Shown: positions 49,798 through 58,963, counted from the stretch's first letter. The stretch: DNA of 64,000 nucleotides from Glacieibacterium arshaanense (GCF_004681125.1 NZ_SIHO01000001.1:817149-881148); one strand, 5' to 3'. Numbers and translations: made by a program. Notes: generated from the letters alone by a model not told the origin.

Positions 49798-51093
49798 ATG
49801 GCCATTTACGCCGACAAGAATTCGAAGGGTCAGTTGACAGGCCGGTGGCGCGTTGAGCTCCAGTCGGGTGGCAAGCGCTATCGGGAACGTCACGATACCG
49901 TCCAGGCCGCCAAGGCCGATGAGGCTCGTGTGTCCGCCGCTTGGGCCGCAGGGCTCGAGGTCGGGAAGGTCGTTAAGCGTATCGATACCCGCCAGGGCAC
50001 CAAGGCCGTCGAGACGCTCCAGGAAGCCCTCAAGGCGGCCCGTGGGCATCTCTGGAGGGGTATTGCGTCCGAGCAGGGTTGCTGGGCTCATGTGGAGCGT
50101 ATCGTTCGCCTTCTGGGACCTAACCGGAAACTCAACGACCTGGTGACCACTGATATCGATGACCTGATCGTTTCCCTGGAGATCGGCGGGGACGTGGCGC
50201 CTGGGCGAGTTTCCAAACAGAAACCTTTCGTCTTCAAGCCGGCGAGCCAGTCGACCATCAACCGCTACCTGTCGTCATTCCACACGTTTATCGACTGGTG
50301 CACCTCGCGGGGCATGCGGCCCACTGGTGCCAAGCTGGAGTTCGCCTGGCGCGATGAGGATGCCGGCCGTATCCGCTGGATCACTCCGGACGAAGAGGCC
50401 TTGCTTTACGAGTTGCTGCCGCCGGCGATCGGTAAGTTCGTTCATGTTGCTATTGAGACTGGATGCCGCCGTGGTGAACTGAGGACCGCGCAGGCCCACC
50501 AGGTGCAGCTGAACCGCTTGAACTTGTGGGATACCAAAACGGACAAACCCCGGCCGGTGCCCATCACGCCTGCCGTCTCGCAAATCCTGCACGAACTTAT
50601 CGCCACCGGCATGCCGACTTTCAGTGAACTTCGGTACCACTGGGATATCGCCAGGGAAGCCATGGGCCTGAAGGATGACCCTAATTTTGTCCTCCACGCC
50701 TGCCGGCATACCTGCGCCACAAGGCTCGTTGAGGCTGGCGTCAACATCAGGGTCATTCAGGCCTGGCTGGGACACGCTCGGATCGAAACGACCATGAGAT
50801 ACACGCAGGTTCACGACACGATGCTGAATGGCGCCCTCGAGGCCCGTTTACAGCACTCAGGTGCAATCTGTGCGCGTAAAAGTGGGGGCGCAATGGCGTG
50901 GGGTAGCAAGAGGGCCAAACGGCTCGACAACAGGCGTTCAGGCAACTATGTGACCTCACGATTCCCTGCGGGCGTGGCGGAACTGGTAGACGCGGCAGGT
51001 TTAGGTCCTGTTGTTGAAAGACGTGGGGGTTCGAGTCCCTTCGCCCGCACCAAGTTATTGAATACGAACTGTTTTTTGACATTTGAACATTGA
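49798..51093 (+). CDS. int: Prophage tyrosine integrase with C-terminus running through tRNA-Leu
   Basis: 431 aa in the integrated state. Catalytic residues are visible: Arg225 region (ETGCRRGEL), HxxR at 300-303 (LHACRH) and Tyr335 (TTMRYTQV). The frame crosses attR: from residue 404 the last 27 residues are tRNA-Leu 3' half and host DNA (VVERRGGSSPFARTK...). In the circular phage the same frame would end after residue 404 with EGTDENP, 411 aa. The catalytic core is unaffected. Ribosome site GAGGTG before ATG 49798. Confidence 0.93.
   Translation: MAIYADKNSKGQLTGRWRVELQSGGKRYRERHDTVQAAKADEARVSAAWAAGLEVGKVVKRIDTRQGTKAVETLQEALKAARGHLWRGIASEQGCWAHVERIVRLLGPNRKLNDLVTTDIDDLIVSLEIGGDVAPGRVSKQKPFVFKPASQSTINRYLSSFHTFIDWCTSRGMRPTGAKLEFAWRDEDAGRIRWITPDEEALLYELLPPAIGKFVHVAIETGCRRGELRTAQAHQVQLNRLNLWDTKTDKPRPVPITPAVSQILHELIATGMPTFSELRYHWDIAREAMGLKDDPNFVLHACRHTCATRLVEAGVNIRVIQAWLGHARIETTMRYTQVHDTMLNGALEARLQHSGAICARKSGGAMAWGSKRAKRLDNRRSGNYVTSRFPAGVAELVDAAGLGPVVERRGGSSPFARTKLLNTNCFLTFEH
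50962..51010 (+). repeat. attR: 49-bp direct repeat inside int and tRNA-Leu
   Basis: Identical to 8313-8361. It supplies the 5' half of the rebuilt tRNA and also encodes integrase residues near 389-404. The strand exchange must fall within these 49 bp. Confidence 0.95.
50968..51052 (+). tRNA. tRNA-Leu (anticodon UAG), rebuilt at attR
   Basis: 85 nt including an encoded CCA. Acceptor GCGGGCG pairs with CGCCCGC; D-arm with AACTGGTAGACG; anticodon loop TTTAGGT; a variable arm typical of class II tRNA (GTTGTTGAAAGAC); T-arm GGGGGTTCGAGTCCC. The 5' half now comes from the phage attP. There is no tRNA-type promoter directly upstream, which is int coding sequence, so expression probably depends on transcription through int. 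Confidence 0.95.
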
Positions 51094-51105
51094 AAGACTT
51101 TAACG

Positions 51106-52719
51106 ATGCGTATTGCCGAAACGATGAACGATGGCCTCAAGCGCGCCTATAGCGTGTCGATTCCCGCGAGCGAGCTCGCAGCGCGTGTCGACAAGCAGCT
51201 GGCGACGGTCGCCAAGCAGATCCGCATGCCGGGTTTCCGCCCCGGCAAGGTGCCGCACAACCTCGTCCGCAAGATGCACGGCGCGCAGCTGCGCAGCGAC
51301 GCGCTCAACGAGGTCGTCCAGGAAAGCATGAACAAGCTGATGGCCGACCACGCACTGCGTCCGGCGACGCAGCCGCAGGTCGACCTCGCGGCGATCCCCG
51401 ACGAAGGCCAGGACGTTGATTTCAACGTCACGCTCGAAGTGCTGCCGACCATCGAAACGCCGAACATCGAAGGCATCACGCTCGAAAAGCTGACCGTCGA
51501 GCCCGGCGATGCCGAAATGACCGCGGCGCTGACGCGCCTTGCCGACCAGCAGAAGTCGTTCGAAGCCGCCGGCGCCAAGCACAAGGCCGCTGCCGGTGAC
51601 CAGGTCGTCATGGACTATGAAGGCCGCGTCGACGGCGAAGTGTTCGAAGGCGGCAAGGGCGAAGGCATGAAGATCGAGCTCGGCTCGGGCCAGCTCATCC
51701 CCGGCTTCGAAGACCAGCTCGTCGGCGTCAAGGCCGGCGACAAGCGCACCGTCAAGGTGACCTTCCCCGACGATTACAATGTCGCCTACCTCAAGGGTAA
51801 GCCGGCCGAGTTCGCCGTCACGGTGACGGCGGTCGAAACCCCCAAGCCTGTCGTCATCGATGACAGCCTGGCCACCGGTTTCGGCATCGAAAGCCTCGAA
51901 GCGCTCAAGGAAATCCTCAAGGATCAGGTCGCTGCCGAACTCGGCCAGCTGACGCGCACCCACATGAAGCGCAAGCTGCTCGACAACCTCGCGTCGAGCC
52001 ATGACTTCGCCGTGCCCGAATCGATGGTCGAAGCCGAATTCGGCCAGATCTGGGCGCAGATCGAAGCCGAAGCCGAAAACCTCGATGCCGAAGACAAGGC
52101 CAAGCTCGAAGGCGATCGCGGCGAATACCGCCGCATCGCCGAACGCCGCGTCCGCCTCGGTCTGCTGCTGTCGGAAATCGGCCAGGCCAATGGCGTGCAG
52201 GTCACGCAGGCCGAAATGAACCGCCTGATCAGCCAGGAAGCCAACCGCTATCCGGGCCAGCAGCAGCAGGTCGTGAAGTACTTCCAGGAAACCCCGATGG
52301 CCGCCGCGCAGCTGCGCGCGCCGCTGTACGAGGACAAGGTCGTCGACTTCCTGCTGTCGAAGGCATCGCTGGTCGAACGCATCGTGACGCGCGAAGCGCT
52401 GGTTGCCGAAATCGAGAACGAGGACGAGACCCCGGTCCACGTCCACGGCCCCGATTGCGACCATGACCACGATCACCACGGCCATGACCACAAGCCGGCG
52501 AAGAAGCCTGCCAAGGCGAAGGCTGCCAAGGCCGAAGCGCCAGTCGAAGCCGTAGCCGAAGTCGCTGCCAAGCCCGCCAAGGCTAAGCCGGCGGCCAAGA
52601 AGGCTGCACCTGCCGAAGCTGCTGCCGCACCTGCCAAGGCTGCTGCTGCCAAGCCGGCCGCTGCCAAGGCTGCAGCAAAGCCGGCCGCCAAAAAGGCAGC
52701 TGCCAAGCCCGCAAAGTAA
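51106..52719 (+). CDS. tig: Trigger factor
   Basis: 537 aa. Ribosome-binding domain with the signature GFRPGKVPHNLVRK, PPIase domain with GDQVVMDYEGRVDGEVFEGG, and the helical chaperone arms. It folds nascent chains at the ribosome exit. The C-terminus is unusual: from about residue 443 there is a histidine/aspartate stretch (HVHGPDCDHDHDHHGHDHK) and then about 75 residues of Ala/Lys/Pro repeats, about 90 residues beyond the usual family length. Directly follows tRNA-Leu, then clpP and clpX. Confidence 0.97.
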   Translation: MRIAETMNDGLKRAYSVSIPASELAARVDKQLATVAKQIRMPGFRPGKVPHNLVRKMHGAQLRSDALNEVVQESMNKLMADHALRPATQPQVDLAAIPDEGQDVDFNVTLEVLPTIETPNIEGITLEKLTVEPGDAEMTAALTRLADQQKSFEAAGAKHKAAAGDQVVMDYEGRVDGEVFEGGKGEGMKIELGSGQLIPGFEDQLVGVKAGDKRTVKVTFPDDYNVAYLKGKPAEFAVTVTAVETPKPVVIDDSLATGFGIESLEALKEILKDQVAAELGQLTRTHMKRKLLDNLASSHDFAVPESMVEAEFGQIWAQIEAEAENLDAEDKAKLEGDRGEYRRIAERRVRLGLLLSEIGQANGVQVTQAEMNRLISQEANRYPGQQQQVVKYFQETPMAAAQLRAPLYEDKVVDFLLSKASLVERIVTREALVAEIENEDETPVHVHGPDCDHDHDHHGHDHKPAKKPAKAKAAKAEAPVEAVAEVAAKPAKAKPAAKKAAPAEAAAAPAKAAAAKPAAAKAAAKPAAKKAAAKPAK

Positions 52720-52739
52720 GCGGCACCAACGCATTATCC

Positions 52740-52762
52740 CGCCCCGGCACCGCGCCGGGGCG
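52740..52762 (+). terminator. Stem-loop after tig
   Basis: CGCCCCGG and CCGGGGCG with a short loop and no U-run; perhaps an mRNA 3' end stabiliser or weak terminator. Confidence 0.4.
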
Positions 52763-52856
52763 GCAAATGCGCGCAGTTCGGGGACGCGGCTCCAACTCTC
52801 CCCTTGAAACAAACTGCAAAACGTCCGACCTAGGGACGGTAGCTTAGGGAGCCAAC

Positions 52857-53489
52857 ATGATCGATCCAGTCGCCGGCCTCGTGCCAATCGTCATCGAGCA
52901 ATCGAACCGCGGTGAACGCTCGTTCGACATCTTCTCGCGCCTGCTGCGCGAGCGCATCATTTTCGTGACGGGGCAGGTCGAGGATCAGATGGCGTCGCTG
53001 ATCGTCGCGCAGTTGCTGTTTCTCGAATCGGAAAATCCGAAAAAAGACATCAACATGTACATCAACTCGCCCGGCGGCGTGATTACCGCGGGCATGGCGA
53101 TCTACGACACGATGCAATACATCCGCCCGCGCGTCGCAACGACCTGCATCGGGCAGGCCGCGTCGATGGGCAGCTTCCTGCTCGCCGCTGGTGAACCCGG
53201 CATGCGCACCGCGCTGGCGAACGCCCGCATCATGGTCCACCAGCCGTCGGGCGGCGCGCAGGGCCAGGCCACCGATATCGAGATCCAGGCGCGCGAAATC
53301 CTCCGCGTCCGCTCGACGATGAACGACCTGTACGTCAAGCACACCGGACAGACGCTCGACACCATCGAACGCGCGATGGAACGCGACAAGTTCCTCAATG
53401 CCGAGGAAGCCAAGGCGTTCGGGCTGATCGACGCGGTGGTCGACAAGCGGCCGACGACGCTTGAAGGCGACGCAGCCAAGGCCGCGTAG
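52857..53489 (+). CDS. clpP: ATP-dependent Clp protease proteolytic subunit
   Basis: 210 aa. Serine protease core with [18 protein letters not shown], nucleophile in [15 protein letters not shown] and catalytic histidine in [18 protein letters not shown]. Forms the barrel that degrades unfolded substrates handed over by ClpX, encoded next door. Start ATG 52857. Confidence 0.98.
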   Translation: MIDPVAGLVPIVIEQSNRGERSFDIFSRLLRERIIFVTGQVEDQMASLIVAQLLFLESENPKKDINMYINSPGGVITAGMAIYDTMQYIRPRVATTCIGQAASMGSFLLAAGEPGMRTALANARIMVHQPSGGAQGQATDIEIQAREILRVRSTMNDLYVKHTGQTLDTIERAMERDKFLNAEEAKAFGLIDAVVDKRPTTLEGDAAKAA

Positions 53490-53614
53490 GCGGACAAAAC
53501 TGAAAGCGTCCGCTTAAGGACCGTTTTTTACGATAACGCGCGCTTGTGGCACGCGGGCTTGCAGCATCCCCCACTTGCCCGTTAGACTGTCACAATCGCT
53601 CTGAAAGGAAGCCC

Positions 53615-54865
53615 ATGACCAAGTTGACGGGCGGGGACTCGAAGAACACGCTCTACTGCAGCTTCTGCGGCAAGAGCCAGCACGAGGTGCGCAAGCTGAT
53701 TGCGGGCCCGACGGTGTTCATCTGCGACGAGTGCGTCGAACTCTGCAACGACATCATCCGCGAGGAAACCAAGACGGCTTTGGTCAAGACCAAGGACGGC
53801 GTGCCGACCCCGCGCGAGATCTGCAAGGTGCTCGACGATTATGTCATCGGCCAGAGCCACGCCAAGCGCGTGCTCGCGGTCGCGGTGCACAACCACTACA
53901 AGCGCCTCAACCATGGTGCCAAGGGCGCCGAGGTCGAACTGGCGAAGTCGAACATTCTTCTTGTGGGCCCGACCGGCTGCGGCAAGACGCTGCTGGCGCA
54001 GACGCTGGCGCGCATCCTCGACGTGCCGTTCACCATGGCCGATGCGACGACGCTCACCGAAGCCGGCTATGTCGGCGAAGACGTTGAAAACATTATCCTC
54101 AAGCTGCTGCAGGCAAGCGACTACAACGTCGAGCGCGCGCAGCGCGGCATCGTCTATATCGACGAAATCGACAAGATCAGCCGCAAGGCAGACAACCCCT
54201 CGATCACCCGCGACGTGTCGGGCGAGGGCGTCCAGCAGGCGCTGCTCAAGATCATGGAAGGCACGACCGCGAGCGTCCCGCCCCAGGGTGGCCGCAAGCA
54301 TCCGCAGCAGGAATTCCTCCAGGTCGATACGACCAACATCCTGTTCATCTGCGGCGGTGCCTTCAACGGCCTTGAACGCATCATTGGCGACCGCCTGCAG
54401 GGCAAGTCGATCGGTTTCGGCGCGCATGTCGCCGGCCCCGACGAGCGCCGCACCGGCCAGATGCTGCGCCAGTGCGAGCCCGAGGATCTGCTCAAGTTCG
54501 GCCTGATCCCCGAGTTCATCGGCCGTCTGCCGGTCATCGCGACGCTCGAAGACCTCGACGAATCGGCGCTGATCACCATCCTGACCGAACCGAAGAACGC
54601 ACTGGTCAAGCAGTACGCCCGGCTGTTCGAGATGGAAGGCGTCAAGCTCGAGTTCTCGGTCGATGCGCTGTCGGCAATCGCCAAGCGCGCCATCGAACGC
54701 AAGACCGGTGCGCGCGGGCTGCGCTCGATCATGGAGAGCATCCTGCTCGACACGATGTTCGAATTGCCCGGCATGGAAGGAGTCAGTGAAGTCGTCGTCG
54801 ACAAGGACGTCGTCGCCGGCATCAAGGAACCGATGCGCGTGCTGGCGAAGGAAGAAGCGGCCTAA
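53615..54865 (+). CDS. clpX: ATP-dependent Clp protease ATP-binding subunit ClpX
   Basis: 416 aa from ATG 53615 (GAAAGGAAGCCC upstream). N-terminal zinc finger with Cys15/Cys18 (YCSFCGKS) and [13 protein letters not shown]+ core with Walker [17 protein letters not shown], Walker [11 protein letters not shown] and the RPHRxxY-loop region. Unfolds tagged proteins and feeds them to ClpP. The extra 23 residues of the longer frame are not family-like. Confidence 0.98.
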   Translation: MTKLTGGDSKNTLYCSFCGKSQHEVRKLIAGPTVFICDECVELCNDIIREETKTALVKTKDGVPTPREICKVLDDYVIGQSHAKRVLAVAVHNHYKRLNHGAKGAEVELAKSNILLVGPTGCGKTLLAQTLARILDVPFTMADATTLTEAGYVGEDVENIILKLLQASDYNVERAQRGIVYIDEIDKISRKADNPSITRDVSGEGVQQALLKIMEGTTASVPPQGGRKHPQQEFLQVDTTNILFICGGAFNGLERIIGDRLQGKSIGFGAHVAGPDERRTGQMLRQCEPEDLLKFGLIPEFIGRLPVIATLEDLDESALITILTEPKNALVKQYARLFEMEGVKLEFSVDALSAIAKRAIERKTGARGLRSIMESILLDTMFELPGMEGVSEVVVDKDVVAGIKEPMRVLAKEEAA

Positions 54866-54896
54866 GCCCGTCGCGCAACGACACCAACCTTCAAGC

Positions 54897-54932
54897 AAGG
54901 GCGGGAGCGGCAACGCTTCCGCCCTTTGTTTT
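54897..54932 (+). terminator. clpX terminator
   Basis: AAGGGCGGGAGCG-GCAA-CGCTTCCGCCCTT followed by TGTTTT. Confidence 0.9.
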
Positions 54933-55046
54933 GCGCGGTGTCGGCGGACGACATTTGCGACACAAACCGTGCAAATTTCTGCTTGCAATCGCTGCCCTCT
55001 GGGATGATCCTGCAGATCCCTGAAACAGGCGAAAGGAGGTGGTCTA

Positions 55047-55112
55047 GTGTCTCATTGTTCCACGTTGTGCACTGGTAACTTGGGTGTTGTGGTCGAGATC
55101 GCAACGGAATAG
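55047..55112 (+). CDS. Possible 21-aa peptide with a near-perfect ribosome site
   Basis: GAAAGGAGGTGG lies 4 nt before GTG 55047; the frame has two cysteines (VSHCSTLCTGN...) and ends TAG 55110. An overlapping frame from ATG 55003 gives MILQIPETGERRWSSVSLFH. The AAAGGAGGTGG match to the 16S 3' end is exceptional. A strong terminator follows at 55143, so a short RNA unit exists here. Whether peptide, leader or RNA matters is not shown. Confidence 0.35.
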   Translation: MSHCSTLCTGNLGVVVEIATE

Positions 55113-55142
55113 CCCATCTCCGGTTCGCAACCGGCAATGTGG

Positions 55143-55173
55143 GAGCCGCCCGGTCAAGCCGGGCGGCTCTTTT
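55143..55173 (+). terminator. Terminator between the short peptide unit and the enoyl-CoA hydratase gene
   Basis: GAGCCGCCCGG-TCAAG-CCGGGCGGCTC followed by TTTTC: a perfect 11-bp stem. Confidence 0.92.
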
Positions 55174-55200
55174 CATTTCAGTGGCTTAGTCAGGTGGCGC

Positions 55201-55983
55201 TTAGCGACCCTTCCACTCCGGCTTGCGCTTCTGCGCGAACGCCAGCGGGCCTTCCTTGAGGTCTTCCGACTTCCACAGCGCCTGCACCGCCGGGTGCTTC
55301 ATCTGGCCCGAATAAGCTTCTTCGAGCGACGGCGTATCGAGTCCGCGCATCACCACCTGCTTCGACGCGCGCAGCGACAGCGGCGACAGCGTCAGCATCG
55401 TATCGGCGAGCGCGCGTGCGGCAGCGGCGAGTTCGGCCGCCGGCACGACCTGGTGGACAAAGCCGAGTTCCTTGCCCTCGGCCGCGGGCACGCTGCGGCC
55501 GGTCAGGATCATGCCCATCGCGCGCTTGAGGCCGATCTGGCGCGGCAGCCGGTGCAGCCCGCCGGCGAGTGCGGCCAGCCCGACCTTGGGCTCGGGCAGC
55601 GCGAAAGTGGCGTTGTCGCTGGCGATGATGATGTCGCAGGCCAGCGCGATTTCAAAACCGCCGCCCATCGCGACGCCATTAACCGCAGCAATGACCGGCT
55701 TGTCGAGGTCGTAGCGCGAGGTGATGCCGGCAAAGCCCGACGGCGGCACCGTCACGGCATTGCCTTCGGCCTGGTAGCGCAAGTCGTTGCCCGCCGAAAA
55801 CGCCCGGTCGCCGGCGCCGGTCAGGATGGCGACCCACAAGTCGGGATCGGCAGCGAAATCATCGAACGCCTGCGCCAGTTCGGCGTTGGCCGGCGGATGC
55901 AGCGCGTTCATGCGGTCGGGACGGTTGATGGTGATAGTCAGGACGTGGCCGTCCTTTTCGACGGTGCAATGTTCATAGGCCAT
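55201..55983 (-). CDS. Enoyl-CoA hydratase/isomerase family protein
   Basis: 260 aa from ATG 55983; the N-terminal extension to 56148 is not family-like. Crotonase-fold signatures are visible: AFSAGNDLRYQAEGN (oxyanion region), then IAAVNGVAMGGGFEIALACD and GLAALAGGLHRLPRQIGL. Likely acts on an acyl-CoA in fatty-acid or aromatic degradation; the substrate is not deducible. Divergent from the AceE-like gene. Confidence 0.92.
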   Translation of the reverse strand: MAYEHCTVEKDGHVLTITINRPDRMNALHPPANAELAQAFDDFAADPDLWVAILTGAGDRAFSAGNDLRYQAEGNAVTVPPSGFAGITSRYDLDKPVIAAVNGVAMGGGFEIALACDIIIASDNATFALPEPKVGLAALAGGLHRLPRQIGLKRAMGMILTGRSVPAAEGKELGFVHQVVPAAELAAAARALADTMLTLSPLSLRASKQVVMRGLDTPSLEEAYSGQMKHPAVQALWKSEDLKEGPLAFAQKRKPEWKGR

Positions 55984-56132
55984 GATGGCACTCCCCGGTG
56001 AAGGCCGCGTTTTGCGGCGGATTGGACCGACGCGGTTTCGGGCAATTCTCCGCGCGGTGCAAGCGCGAAGCCAATTGCAGTGCGGCATCTTCGGACGGTG
56101 ACGCGCGGCGTTCGACTCGCTAGGTTGCGGCG

Positions 56133-58484
56133 ATGACCGTAGCCGCACTTGCCGACACCGACACCATCGCGCTGATCGAGCGCCTCGACGAGCGGCTGCG
56201 CTGGCTGAGTTCGTGGACGATCCACAATGCCAACCATCTGCGCAACAGCGACGACGGCCTCAAGGTCGGTGGGCATCAGGCGAGTTGCGCGTCGATTTCG
56301 GCGATCATGGCGGCGCTGTATTTCCACGCGCTCGGCCCCAACGACAAGGTCGCGGTCAAGCCGCATGCCGGGCCGGTGCTGCACGCCATCCACTATCTGC
56401 TGGGCCAGCAGAGCCTCGACCAGCTGCAGCGCTTCCGCGGGCTGGGCGGCGCGCAGAGCTACCCGAGCCGGACCAAGGATCAGATTCCCGTCGATTTTTC
56501 GACCGGCAGCGTCGGGCTGGGCGTTGCGGTCACGGCGTTCGCGTCGCTGGTGCAGGACTATCTGATCGCCCATGGCCAACTCGCCCCTGCCGACGCCGGG
56601 CGGATGATCGCGCTGATGGGCGACGCCGAACTCGACGAGGGCAACATCTACGAATGCCTGATCGAAGCCTATAAGCACGACGTCCGCAACTGCTGGTGGG
56701 TGGTCGATTACAACCGCCAGTCGCTCGATGCGACGACCGCCGACCGCATGTTCCGACGCTTCGACGACATCTTCGAAACCTGCGGCTGGCGCGTCATCAC
56801 CTTGAAGCATGGCAAGCTCCAGCAGGCGGCGTTCAAGCTGCCCGGCGGCAAGGCGCTCGAAGACTGGATCGACACCTGTCCCAACGCCGAGTTCGCGGCG
56901 CTGACCTATCAGGGCGGCGCGGCGTGGCGCGCGCGGCTGACGCGCGACATCGGCAGCAAGCGCGGCGTGGCGGCGCTGCTCGCCGGTTATGACGACGCCG
57001 CACTGGCGCGGCTGATGACCAACCTCGGCGGCCATTGCATCGCCAGCCTGATCGAGGCGTTCGACAGCGCGCAGGACGACACGCCGACGCTGTTCATCGC
57101 CTATACCGTCAAGGGGCAGGGGCTGCCGTTCGCCGGGCACAAGGACAATCATTCGGGTCTGATGAACCCCGGCCAGATCCACGGGCTGCGCGACGCGCTG
57201 GGCATTGCGCCGGGCGACGAATGGGCGCTGTTCGGCGGGGTCGGCGACAATGAAGCGGCGCGGCTGCAGGCGTTCGTCGCGGCGTCACCGCTGGCGCGCG
57301 CGCACCGTGCCGCGCCCGCTGCAGCCGTGCCGGTGCCGGCGCGGCTACCGGTGCCCGACGGCGCCGAACAATCGACGCAAGCCGCCTTCGGGCGCATCCT
57401 GCTCGACCTCGCCAAGGCCGAGGATGCCGACAGCGCAGCGCTGGCGGCGCGCATCGTCACCACCTCGCCCGATGTCACCGTTTCGACCAACCTCGGCGCC
57501 TGGGTCAACCAGCGCGGGCTGTTCCGCCGCGCCGACATGGCCGATGTGTTCCGCTCGGCCGGCATCCCCAGCCCGCAGAAATGGTCGGGGCATGCCGCCG
57601 GCCAACACATCGAACTCGGCATCGCCGAAAACAACCTGTTCCTGCTGCTCGCCGCGCTGGGGCTGAGTGCCCCGCTTTTCGGCACGCGGCTGCTGCCGGT
57701 CGGCACCGTCTATGACCCGTTCATCGCGCGCGGCCTCGATGCGCTCAACTATGGCTGCTACCAGGACGCGCGCTTCCTGCTGGTGGCGACGCCGAGCGGG
57801 CTGACGCTCGGGCCCGAAGGCGGCGCGCACCAGTCGATCAACACGCCGCTGATCGGCATGGGCCAGCCCGGGCTGACGGCGTTTGAGCCAGCGTTCGCCG
57901 ACGAACTGACCGCGATGATGCGCTGGAGCTTCGACCATCTGCAGGCCGACGACGGCGGCTCGGTGTATCTGCGGCTGACGACGCGCAACATAGCGCAGGT
58001 GCCGCGCGACACTGCCGACTGGGAGGCGCAGGCGCTCGCCGGCGCCTATTGGCTGCGCGCCCCGGCACCGGGCGCCAGCGCCGCCATCGTCTATTGCGGT
58101 GCGATTGCACCCGAAGCCATCGCCGCGTGGGAAATGCTCGCCGATGACCTGCCCGGCCTCGGCCTGCTCGCGGTGACCTCGCCCGACCTGCTGCATCGCG
58201 GCTGGAGCGCAGCGCGGGCGTCACGCTGGGGCAGGGGTGCGCATACGCTAAGCCATATCGAAACGCTGCTCGCTGACCTCGCACCCGGCGCCGGGCTGGT
58301 CACCGTGATCGACGGCTCGCCCGCGGCGCTGTCATGGCTTGGCGGGGTGCGCGGGCAGCGTGTCAGCCCGCTCGGCGTCGACCGCTTCGGGCAAACCGGC
58401 ACACTCGCCGACCTCTACAGCCGCTACCGCCTCGATGCCGACAGCATCGTCGAGGCCATGGCCGAACTGCTGCTGCCAATCTGA
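56133..58484 (+). CDS. AceE-like/transketolase-family thiamine diphosphate enzyme
   Basis: 783 aa. N-terminal TPP domain: GLKVGGHQASCASISAIMAA and the TPP/Mg motif GDAELDEGNIYECL...VDYNRQSLD. Middle pyrimidine-type domain with GHAAGQHIELGIAENN and a C-terminal transketolase domain. It resembles homodimeric pyruvate dehydrogenase E1 (AceE, about 890 aa) but is shorter; such proteins are usually labelled transketolase in sphingomonads. No E2/E3 genes are near, so the reaction is uncertain. Confidence 0.8.
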   Translation: MTVAALADTDTIALIERLDERLRWLSSWTIHNANHLRNSDDGLKVGGHQASCASISAIMAALYFHALGPNDKVAVKPHAGPVLHAIHYLLGQQSLDQLQRFRGLGGAQSYPSRTKDQIPVDFSTGSVGLGVAVTAFASLVQDYLIAHGQLAPADAGRMIALMGDAELDEGNIYECLIEAYKHDVRNCWWVVDYNRQSLDATTADRMFRRFDDIFETCGWRVITLKHGKLQQAAFKLPGGKALEDWIDTCPNAEFAALTYQGGAAWRARLTRDIGSKRGVAALLAGYDDAALARLMTNLGGHCIASLIEAFDSAQDDTPTLFIAYTVKGQGLPFAGHKDNHSGLMNPGQIHGLRDALGIAPGDEWALFGGVGDNEAARLQAFVAASPLARAHRAAPAAAVPVPARLPVPDGAEQSTQAAFGRILLDLAKAEDADSAALAARIVTTSPDVTVSTNLGAWVNQRGLFRRADMADVFRSAGIPSPQKWSGHAAGQHIELGIAENNLFLLLAALGLSAPLFGTRLLPVGTVYDPFIARGLDALNYGCYQDARFLLVATPSGLTLGPEGGAHQSINTPLIGMGQPGLTAFEPAFADELTAMMRWSFDHLQADDGGSVYLRLTTRNIAQVPRDTADWEAQALAGAYWLRAPAPGASAAIVYCGAIAPEAIAAWEMLADDLPGLGLLAVTSPDLLHRGWSAARASRWGRGAHTLSHIETLLADLAPGAGLVTVIDGSPAALSWLGGVRGQRVSPLGVDRFGQTGTLADLYSRYRLDADSIVEAMAELLLPI

Positions 58485-58503
58485 CCCTCACAGGAAAACA
58501 CGC

Positions 58504-58920
58504 ATGACGACCCCCAAGGGCCTGTGGCTGATGAAGTCCGAGCCGGTGAAATACAGCTTCGACCAGCTGGTGCGCGACGGCCGCACGCTGTGGGACGGTG
58601 TCCGCAACAACCAGGCGGCGCTCTACCTGAAGGCAATGCGCGTCGGCGACCTCGGGCTGTTCTACCATTCGAACGAGGGCCTCGCGGTGGTCGGCATCAT
58701 GAAGGTCGTGCGCGAGGCTGAAATCGACCCCGGCGATCCCAAGGGTCGCTTTGTCGCTGTCGACGTCGCGCCGGTGCGGGCGCTGGCGCATCCGGTGACG
58801 CTCGCCGCGATGAAGGCACATCCGGGCCTCGCCGACATGACGATGTTCCGCCAGTTCCGCCTGTCGGTGACGCCGGTCACACCCGCTGAGTGGGCGATAA
58901 TCGAGGGCCTCGGCGCCTGA
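58504..58920 (+). CDS. EVE-domain protein
   Basis: 138 aa from ATG 58504. LWLMKSEPVKYSFDQLVRDG, WDGVRNNQAALYLKAMRVGD and GLFYHSNEGLAVVGIMKV are the EVE (PUA-like) signature. Known members bind modified nucleotides or RNA. Twenty bp after the preceding gene stop; last host gene before the tRNA-Pro island. Confidence 0.95.
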   Translation: MTTPKGLWLMKSEPVKYSFDQLVRDGRTLWDGVRNNQAALYLKAMRVGDLGLFYHSNEGLAVVGIMKVVREAEIDPGDPKGRFVAVDVAPVRALAHPVTLAAMKAHPGLADMTMFRQFRLSVTPVTPAEWAIIEGLGA

Positions 58921-58963
58921 AGCGCTTGCGTGCGCGGCCAATCCCCTCTACGGCAGCCCTCGT

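Larger units (their letters stand above)
8313..51010. mobile_element. Temperate T7-like/SU10-like mosaic prophage integrated in tRNA-Leu(UAG)
   Basis: About 42.7 kb bounded by perfect 49-bp direct repeats. It contains an integrase at the right end, a complete T7-type RNA polymerase and replication set, lysis genes, terminase, portal, scaffold, capsid, ejection and tail genes. All reading frames I could identify look intact, so the prophage is probably functional. Rightward genes: 8.7-23.1 kb and 46.8-51 kb. Leftward late genes: 45.1-27.0 kb. A cargo pocket lies at 23.2-26.9 kb. Codon and base use differ slightly from the host (more CTCGAGG and lower GC). Confidence 0.95.

Noticed and set aside
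8313-51010. CI/Cro-type repressor gene
   Set aside because: Looked for a HTH plus peptidase-like repressor on both strands and found none; the HTH proteins present are small or of other families.
50753-51140. Frames opposite int reading through the tRNA (WCGRRDSNPHVFQQQ type)
   Set aside because: Well-known false proteins from translating a tRNA-Leu gene and its surroundings.
51100-52887. 595-aa frame opposite tig
   Set aside because: Shadow of trigger factor; glycine/leucine/arginine-rich composition without any family pattern.
53582-54988. 468-aa frame opposite clpX
   Set aside because: Shadow of clpX, same reasons.
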